From Bifidobacterium moukalabense DSM 27321 (GTDB lineage: Bacteria; Actinomycetota; Actinomycetes; Actinomycetales; Bifidobacteriaceae), in contig NZ_AZMV01000007.1 of NCBI RefSeq assembly GCF_000522505.1, forward strand, positions 868,001 to 932,000: 64,000 nt of DNA, written 5' to 3'. The translations under genes and the position numbers were made by a program. How positions within the stretch are numbered: the stretch's first letter is position 1; each line of letters starts with the position of its first letter. Shown here piece by piece: positions 59,275 to 64,000 of the stretch. Below the pieces are notes generated by a model. It ran no database searches and was not told the origin of the DNA. It worked only from the letters and a program-made list of their open reading frames with translations.

Positions 59275-60207
59275 TCAGCGTTCCTTGATTTGGGCGATCA
59301 ACTGCCAGATTTCCTCACCGACGTCAATACCGCGGGGGCATTCGCGACTGCAGGCGCGCACCGACTGGCATGCGGCGATGCCGTCGGCCGAATCGATGGC
59401 ATCCATGCGTGCGGCTGCCTGCACATCACGCGAATCGTTAATGAAGCGGGAGGCGGTGATGAGTGCAGCCGGGCCGATGAAGGCCTCGCCGCCGGCATAT
59501 ACCGGACAGCTGCCCTCGCAGGTGCCGCACGCGATGCAGTTGCTCAGTTGTTCGTATTTGGCGAGTTGCTCGGGGCGTTGCAGATATTCGAATACGTCGA
59601 TTTTGCCTTCGTCGGTGGTGGCCAGCTCGTCGTTTGCCTGCAGATAGGGCTTGAGCCTTCTGATCTGATCGAGCATCTGATCGATGTCGGCGATCAGATC
59701 ACGCTGCACCGGAAAACCCGGCAACGGCGCCAGCTCGATGATGCCTAGGTTGCCGGAATCATCGCCGTCATCGGTCTCGATTACGGCGGTGTCTCCCGTA
59801 TGTCGAAAGCCCTCGTCGTCGACCATGGAGACGCTCGGCTGTTTGGCCCAGTCCTTGACGGTCGCCGTGCATAGCAGAGTGGGGGTGCCGTTGATGGACA
59901 CGGCATCGGATCCGCACATGCCATGGCCGCATGAATAGCGGAAGGCGAGTGTCGGATCGATGGTGCGCTTGATGCTCAGCAGACAATCAAGCACCGTATC
60001 TTCCGGACGCGCGCTCAACGTATAATCCTGCACCCACTGCTTGCCGCGAGGACGACGACGCGCCGAAGCACCCGAGCCGCCGAAGGGTGAGCTTTTCTTC
60101 GCGAACGGGCTGCCGCCACGACTGCGGTCACGGTCGCGTTCCGGGCGTGGAGCGAATCGATTCACCCGCAACGTCACCGTGTTCACGACGTTTCCCATAT
60201 CGCTCAT
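59275..60207 (-). CDS. sdhB: Succinate dehydrogenase/fumarate reductase iron-sulfur subunit
   Basis: A 310-residue protein. The [2Fe-2S] site is seen in SCGHGMCGSDAVSING and a following LLC; the [4Fe-4S] site is CIACGTCEGSCP; the third cluster is CQSVRACSRECPRGID. An unusual basic Arg/Gly/Ser-rich stretch (about 17-60) sits near the N-terminus. ATG 60207 follows AAAGGCGGG. The flavoprotein gene is 59 bp upstream. No membrane-anchor subunit (C or D) is next to it, so the electron carrier used is unclear. Confidence 0.95.
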   Translation of the reverse strand: MSDMGNVVNTVTLRVNRFAPRPERDRDRSRGGSPFAKKSSPFGGSGASARRRPRGKQWVQDYTLSARPEDTVLDCLLSIKRTIDPTLAFRYSCGHGMCGSDAVSINGTPTLLCTATVKDWAKQPSVSMVDDEGFRHTGDTAVIETDDGDDSGNLGIIELAPLPGFPVQRDLIADIDQMLDQIRRLKPYLQANDELATTDEGKIDVFEYLQRPEQLAKYEQLSNCIACGTCEGSCPVYAGGEAFIGPAALITASRFINDSRDVQAAARMDAIDSADGIAACQSVRACSRECPRGIDVGEEIWQLIAQIKER

Positions 60208-60266
60208 ATACCCGCCTTTCCAATGAAAACCGTCAACCAGTTTGCCATATGCTGTGCCCAGAAACA

Positions 60267-62126
60267 CTAATATTCACGGGTTTTTGGCGGCATATCCACA
60301 ATATGCACGGGTTGCCAGGAGACCTGCCCCTGCGCGTCGACCATGGAATGGGAAAGGAAATGGTCGTCGTCGCGTTCGGGGAAGTCAAGACGCTTCAGAG
60401 AGCCACGGGATTCATGGCGCGCATCGGAGGCCTTCAGTACGGCTCCGCCAAGCTCGATGAGGTGACGTACCTCCCAGATGGCGGTGATTTCCTGATTGAA
60501 GGTCGGCGCATCGGAATGCGCATGCAACCGTTCGGCCCGTGGTCCAAGCTCGTCATGCAGTATGGCGAGCGCCTGTTCGATACCGGTTTCGTCGCAGCGC
60601 ACGGCGACGGCGCGCTCCATCACCGATCCCAGATCGGCCATCAGTTGGTACGGATTATCCCGACCGGCCTCGTCATCCTCCGGCAGCCGCACCAGCAGAT
60701 CCTTGATTTCGGCGGTACGTGCCGAGGCCGCCTGCCTGACGGCGTCGGCGTCGTTGCCTTCCGGTGGTTCTTCGGACATCAGGTCGTTCACCGGATCATC
60801 GGTGATGCGTGCCGCCATCGTCTGTCCGGAACGGGTGCCGAACAGGCAGGCGTCCAACAGGGAGTTGCCTCCCAAGCGGTTCGCGCCATGTACGGATACG
60901 CAGGAGCATTCACCGGCGGCGAACAGTCCTTCGACCGTACGGCGTTCACCATCGTGCCAACGGTAGACCTCGCCATCGGTGCTTACGGGAATGCCGCCCA
61001 TCGTGTAATGCGCGGTCGGTTTGACCGGCACATAGCTCACGGTCGGGTCGAGATCGGCGTATTTTTCAATGGTCTCGACCACCTGAGGCAGCACCTCGTG
61101 CATATGCCGGGTCTCGATGCCGGTCATGTCGAGCCATACGCAATCCTTCGGGCCATCCGGATCCTTCGGATCGGGGATTCCACGTCCCGCGTCGATTTCG
61201 GCCATGATGGAACGGCTCACCACGTCTCGGGCGGCCAGATCGGCATGCCCTGGCGCATAATGCTCCATGAACGCCTCGCCATCGGCATTGCGCAGCACGC
61301 CGCCTTCGGCACGGGCCGCCTCGGACAGCAGAATGCCCGTGTGCGCAAGCCCGGTCGGATGGAACTGCACGAATTCGGCATCTTCAAGCTGCAGACCGGC
61401 GGTCAGCGCCAAGGCCATACCGTCGCCGGTCAGATCCCAGGAATTCGAGGTGGTGTGGAACAGTCGTCCCGCGCCTCCGGTGGCGATGAGCACGTTGCGC
61501 GCATGAATGGCATGCGCCACACCCTTATGCGTGTCGAATGCCACCACACCCTCGACCTTCGAACCGTCTTCGGAGATGACCAGATCGGTCACGTACCATT
61601 CCTCGGCGAATTCGATGTCTTCGGCCACGCATTGCTGCCACAGCGAGAACAGGATCTGATGGCCGATGCGATCGGCCGCATAGGCGGCGCGCCGCACGGG
61701 CGCCTTACCGAAATCCCTGGTATGGCCTCCGAAGCGACGCTGGGCGATATGACCGTCGTCGGTGCGGGAGAATGCCACGCCGGCATGTTCAAGCGCAATC
61801 ACCGTGGCCGGGGCCTCCTGGGCGAGCAGCTTGGCGGCATCCTGATCGACTAGCCAGTCGCCGCCCTTGACGGTGTCGAAATAATGCCAGTGCCAGTCGT
61901 CCTTTTCGACATTGCCCAGGCTGGCGGCGATGCCGCCTTCGGCGGAACCGGTGTGCGAACGCAACGGCTGGAGCTTGGAAATCACCAGGATGTTCGGCCT
62001 GATGCCGCTGGCCTTCAGGGTGCGCATCCGTTCGCTGCGCAGCATTCCCAACGCCGCCGACAGGCCCGCTGCGCCGGCGCCGACGATTACCGCATCATAT
62101 AGATCTTCAACATGCTTCGGACTCAT
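60267..62126 (-). CDS. sdhA: Succinate dehydrogenase/fumarate reductase flavoprotein subunit
   Basis: A 619-residue flavoprotein that interconverts succinate and fumarate. The FAD dinucleotide fold is [16 protein letters not shown] (about 13-28); [17 protein letters not shown] places His58 as the covalent FAD ligand, which points to SdhA/FrdA rather than the non-covalent L-aspartate oxidase Nad[16 protein letters not shown] and [13 protein letters not shown] are active-site and family blocks, and [20 protein letters not shown] is the C-terminal FAD contact. In an anaerobe without a full citrate cycle, fumarate reduction is the likely direction. A GAGAAT-like box 7 nt before the ATG hints at a leaderless mRNA. 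Confidence 0.95.
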   Translation of the reverse strand: MSPKHVEDLYDAVIVGAGAAGLSAALGMLRSERMRTLKASGIRPNILVISKLQPLRSHTGSAEGGIAASLGNVEKDDWHWHYFDTVKGGDWLVDQDAAKLLAQEAPATVIALEHAGVAFSRTDDGHIAQRRFGGHTRDFGKAPVRRAAYAADRIGHQILFSLWQQCVAEDIEFAEEWYVTDLVISEDGSKVEGVVAFDTHKGVAHAIHARNVLIATGGAGRLFHTTSNSWDLTGDGMALALTAGLQLEDAEFVQFHPTGLAHTGILLSEAARAEGGVLRNADGEAFMEHYAPGHADLAARDVVSRSIMAEIDAGRGIPDPKDPDGPKDCVWLDMTGIETRHMHEVLPQVVETIEKYADLDPTVSYVPVKPTAHYTMGGIPVSTDGEVYRWHDGERRTVEGLFAAGECSCVSVHGANRLGGNSLLDACLFGTRSGQTMAARITDDPVNDLMSEEPPEGNDADAVRQAASARTAEIKDLLVRLPEDDEAGRDNPYQLMADLGSVMERAVAVRCDETGIEQALAILHDELGPRAERLHAHSDAPTFNQEITAIWEVRHLIELGGAVLKASDARHESRGSLKRLDFPERDDDHFLSHSMVDAQGQVSWQPVHIVDMPPKTREY

Positions 62127-62186
62127 ACCAACGATTCTCGCACAAGGTGCGACGAAACGGCATGACCGATCATGCGGATCGGGTCT

Positions 62187-63536
62187 TTACGCGCCGCCAG
62201 GCGCGATGCTGATCCGCCCCGCCCCCATGGTGATGATGCCGGAGAGCTCCATAGCGCCGAGCTCCTGCATGATTGTCGCGATGGAGTATTCGCCCGGATG
62301 CGATTCGTTCAGTATGCTGAGGATGCCGTCGGCCGATGCGTCGCCGAAACGGCTGCGGCATGCGCGGATGGCATGCAGGATGTCGTTGCCGGTTGTGTTC
62401 GTGCCACCATCTTCCTCGCAGTGGCCCGAGTCATCGGATGGCGGATTGTCCTCGTCTTGCGATGGTGTGGTGGTATGCGGCCGGTGCGCTTCGTGGCACA
62501 GCTCGCCTATGTCGCTCAGCGAGCAGACGATCGAGGCCTTGCCCTCCTGGATGAGTCGGTTGCATCCGGTGTTGTGGGGCATGGTGACGTCTCCAGGCAC
62601 GGCATAGAGTTCACGATTGAGCTCTCCCGCCCAACCGGCGGTGTTCAGCGCTCCCGATCTGGCACGGGCCTGTGCCACGATCACCGTTGACGATAATGCG
62701 GCGATGAGCCGGTTGCGCAGCAGAAAACGCCGTGCCTCCGGAATGGTCGCAGGGCATAGTTCGGATACCAGAGCACCTTTGCCTTCGACGATTCGTTCGA
62801 ACAGACGCGCGTTGCTCTTCGGCCCGATATGGTTAAGCCCTCCGGCGAAAACCGCCACGGTCCTGCCGCTGATGCCTGCGCCAACCTCATCCATGGCGGC
62901 CAACGCTCCCCAGTGGGCCGCGGCATCCGTGCCCAGTGCGCCGCCGGATACGACCACATGCCCGGATCGGGCCGCCTGACGGGCGAGTTCGTACGCGCAC
63001 CGGCGACCATAGTCGCTGACGCCACGCGAACCGACTATGCCCACCGGTTTGGAGCAGGAGACCAGCGTTTCGGGATCGCCCCGCCCCCATAGGCATAGCG
63101 GGGCGGCCCAATCGGTGCGTAATGACAGATCGGCGAGTTGGGCTGGCCAATAAGGGCTGTGAGGGGCGATGATCCATTGTGTGCCTTCGGCCGTGAACCA
63201 GCGTTCCAACTGCTGCGGGTCGTGTGAAGGCAGCGTGGCCAGACGCTGCTGCCATGAGGCGAGCGAACCGTGGAATGAAGACATGCCGCGAGCGTTGATG
63301 GTGCGGCCCCAGCGGGTGATGCCGTTGATGAAGGCAGCATCCAATGCCTTGCATGCTGCGGTGACGACCCCCTCATGTTTACCTGGACCACCGTCGGCGA
63401 TCAGGCGCAGAGCGCCGGCGGCGCTGCCCGTGCCTTTCAGCAGTGCGTACATCATGGCGTCCGCGCTATCCAGGCAGTACGTCAGCACGGCCCTTGCCAG
63501 GGTTTCTTCGTCAAGCGAGCGGGATGGCACATTCAT
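62187..63536 (-). CDS. dprA: DNA-processing protein DprA
   Basis: A 449-residue protein that loads RecA on incoming single-stranded DNA during transformation. The Rossmann-like core shows VGIVGSRGVSDYGRRCAYELA, HVVVSGGALGTDAAAHWGAL, VAVFAGGLNHIGP, SELCPATIPEARRFLLRNRLIAALS and SGALNTAGWAGELNRELYAVPG. A C-terminal winged-helix-like domain follows an acidic linker (about 360-385). Its ATG overlaps the comM stop (ATGA). Confidence 0.95.
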   Translation of the reverse strand: MNVPSRSLDEETLARAVLTYCLDSADAMMYALLKGTGSAAGALRLIADGGPGKHEGVVTAACKALDAAFINGITRWGRTINARGMSSFHGSLASWQQRLATLPSHDPQQLERWFTAEGTQWIIAPHSPYWPAQLADLSLRTDWAAPLCLWGRGDPETLVSCSKPVGIVGSRGVSDYGRRCAYELARQAARSGHVVVSGGALGTDAAAHWGALAAMDEVGAGISGRTVAVFAGGLNHIGPKSNARLFERIVEGKGALVSELCPATIPEARRFLLRNRLIAALSSTVIVAQARARSGALNTAGWAGELNRELYAVPGDVTMPHNTGCNRLIQEGKASIVCSLSDIGELCHEAHRPHTTTPSQDEDNPPSDDSGHCEEDGGTNTTGNDILHAIRACRSRFGDASADGILSILNESHPGEYSIATIMQELGAMELSGIITMGAGRISIAPGGA

Positions 63537-64000
63537 GACATCCTCGTTCGCATGGAAATCCCCTGCATCATCTCCGCTGGCCCGGGCGAGGATTTGCCGG
63601 CCAGATCGGCAAGCGTCCAGGCGAGACGCATGGCCCGGTCGGCTCCACGCAGGCTGAGCCGTTCACTTGCCAAAGCCCGATTGACCAGTTCGATGGCTTT
63701 GTGCGATGTGTTGGCACGCAACCACGTGCCGGTAGCTTGCGCGTTGCATGACCATCCATATTCACGGAACCGTTCCTGGGCCATCTGCCGAGCCACCATG
63801 ATCCGCAATCGGATCGTGTGGCTGGATTCGCCGACTTGTCGGTTCCCTGAATCGATACGGTCGACCGGCGGCACTTCGACCTGTATGTCGATCCGATCGA
63901 GAATCGGGCCGGAAAGACGATTGAAGTATTTGATACGGTCCTTCTCCTTGCAGGAGCAACGCTCGCCATTGCCGTAGGAGAATCCGCAGGGGCATGGATT
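63533..64000 (-). CDS. comM: ComM/YifB-family ATPase, C-terminal part (5' end outside window)
   Basis: The last 155 codons of a Mg-chelatase-like AAA+ helicase; the open frame runs to the window edge, so most of the gene is missing. NPCPCGFSYGNGERCSC followed by RIKYFNRLSGPILDRIDIQVE is the conserved Cys-rich and arginine-finger region, and the end is the helical ComM C-terminal domain. ComM promotes branch migration in natural transformation. Overlap with dprA supports a common role in DNA uptake or recombination. Confidence 0.93.
   Translation of the reverse strand, partial: NPCPCGFSYGNGERCSCKEKDRIKYFNRLSGPILDRIDIQVEVPPVDRIDSGNRQVGESSHTIRLRIMVARQMAQERFREYGWSCNAQATGTWLRANTSHKAIELVNRALASERLSLRGADRAMRLAWTLADLAGKSSPGPAEMMQGISMRTRMS

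Noticed and set aside
60087-61853. 588-codon plus-strand reading across the sdhA region
   Set aside because: It is antisense to a clear SdhA flavoprotein; composition is His/Arg/Gly-rich, as expected from an antisense frame of GC-rich DNA.
60267-62126. L-aspartate oxidase (NadB) as identity of the flavoprotein
   Set aside because: The covalent-FAD His in the SHTGSAEGG segment and the adjacent three-cluster iron-sulfur subunit fit SdhA/FrdA, not NadB.

Overview
This window is 64 kb of chromosomal DNA from a high-GC Gram-positive bacterium, almost certainly a Bifidobacterium; I do not name the species. Grounds for this are a Pup-PafA pair with no 20S proteasome genes beside it, a CIRCE-controlled groEL without an adjacent groES, the clpP1-clpP2-clpX and clpC genes, a gluABCD-type amino acid importer, a cold-shock/DUF3027 pair, a DUF3516 helicase and a comM-dprA pair. 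There is no rRNA operon, prophage, IS element or CRISPR array. Most of the window is ordinary core genome.

Layout. 0-4.3 kb: the 3' end of an IMPase-like gene, pup-pafA, two coupled genes of unknown function and the HU gene hup. 4.3-10.4 kb: a pseudokinase/UPF0104 membrane fusion, purB with a broken 5' end, and a WXG100-like gene coupled to a lipase-like hydrolase. 10.4-15.6 kb: a tightly coupled six-gene moxR/DUF58/VWA operon on the minus strand. 15.6-19.5 kb: ung, a LytR_C protein, groEL and a WXG100 gene. 19.5-23 kb: a TPM-domain membrane protein with a two-component system. 23-28.6 kb: cold-shock protein, DUF3027 protein, universal stress protein and clpC. 28.7-34.2 kb: an apparent N-heterocycle (possibly creatinine) cluster with a CodA-like deaminase, PucR regulator, MHS transporter and a creatininase with all metal ligands. 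34.2-39.1 kb: a DUF349 protein, hisS and aspS. 39.2-45.4 kb: two adjacent polar amino acid ABC importers, one with a fused binding protein and permease and one of gluABCD type. 45.4-53.9 kb: PPK2, DUF3516 helicase, rarA (frameshifted), an MFS exporter and an orphan oligopeptide-binding lipoprotein. 54-56.8 kb: clpP1-clpP2-clpX. 56.8-58.6 kb: two tandem tRNA-Arg genes and nhaA. 58.6-64 kb, all minus strand: comM (partial)-dprA, then an FrdA/SdhA-SdhB pair and an O-methyltransferase.

Themes. Protein quality control is concentrated here (Pup ligase, GroEL, ClpC, ClpP1P2, ClpX), with tandem CIRCE elements at groEL and ClgR-like palindromes before clpC and clpP1. Several housekeeping genes appear to be leaderless: a -10-like hexamer sits exactly 7 nt before the ATG of purB, moxR, ung, the helicase gene and rarA. 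This pattern fixes several starts and shows that purB really begins upstream of its present open frame. purB and rarA both carry frame disruptions that look like sequence errors or recent mutations.
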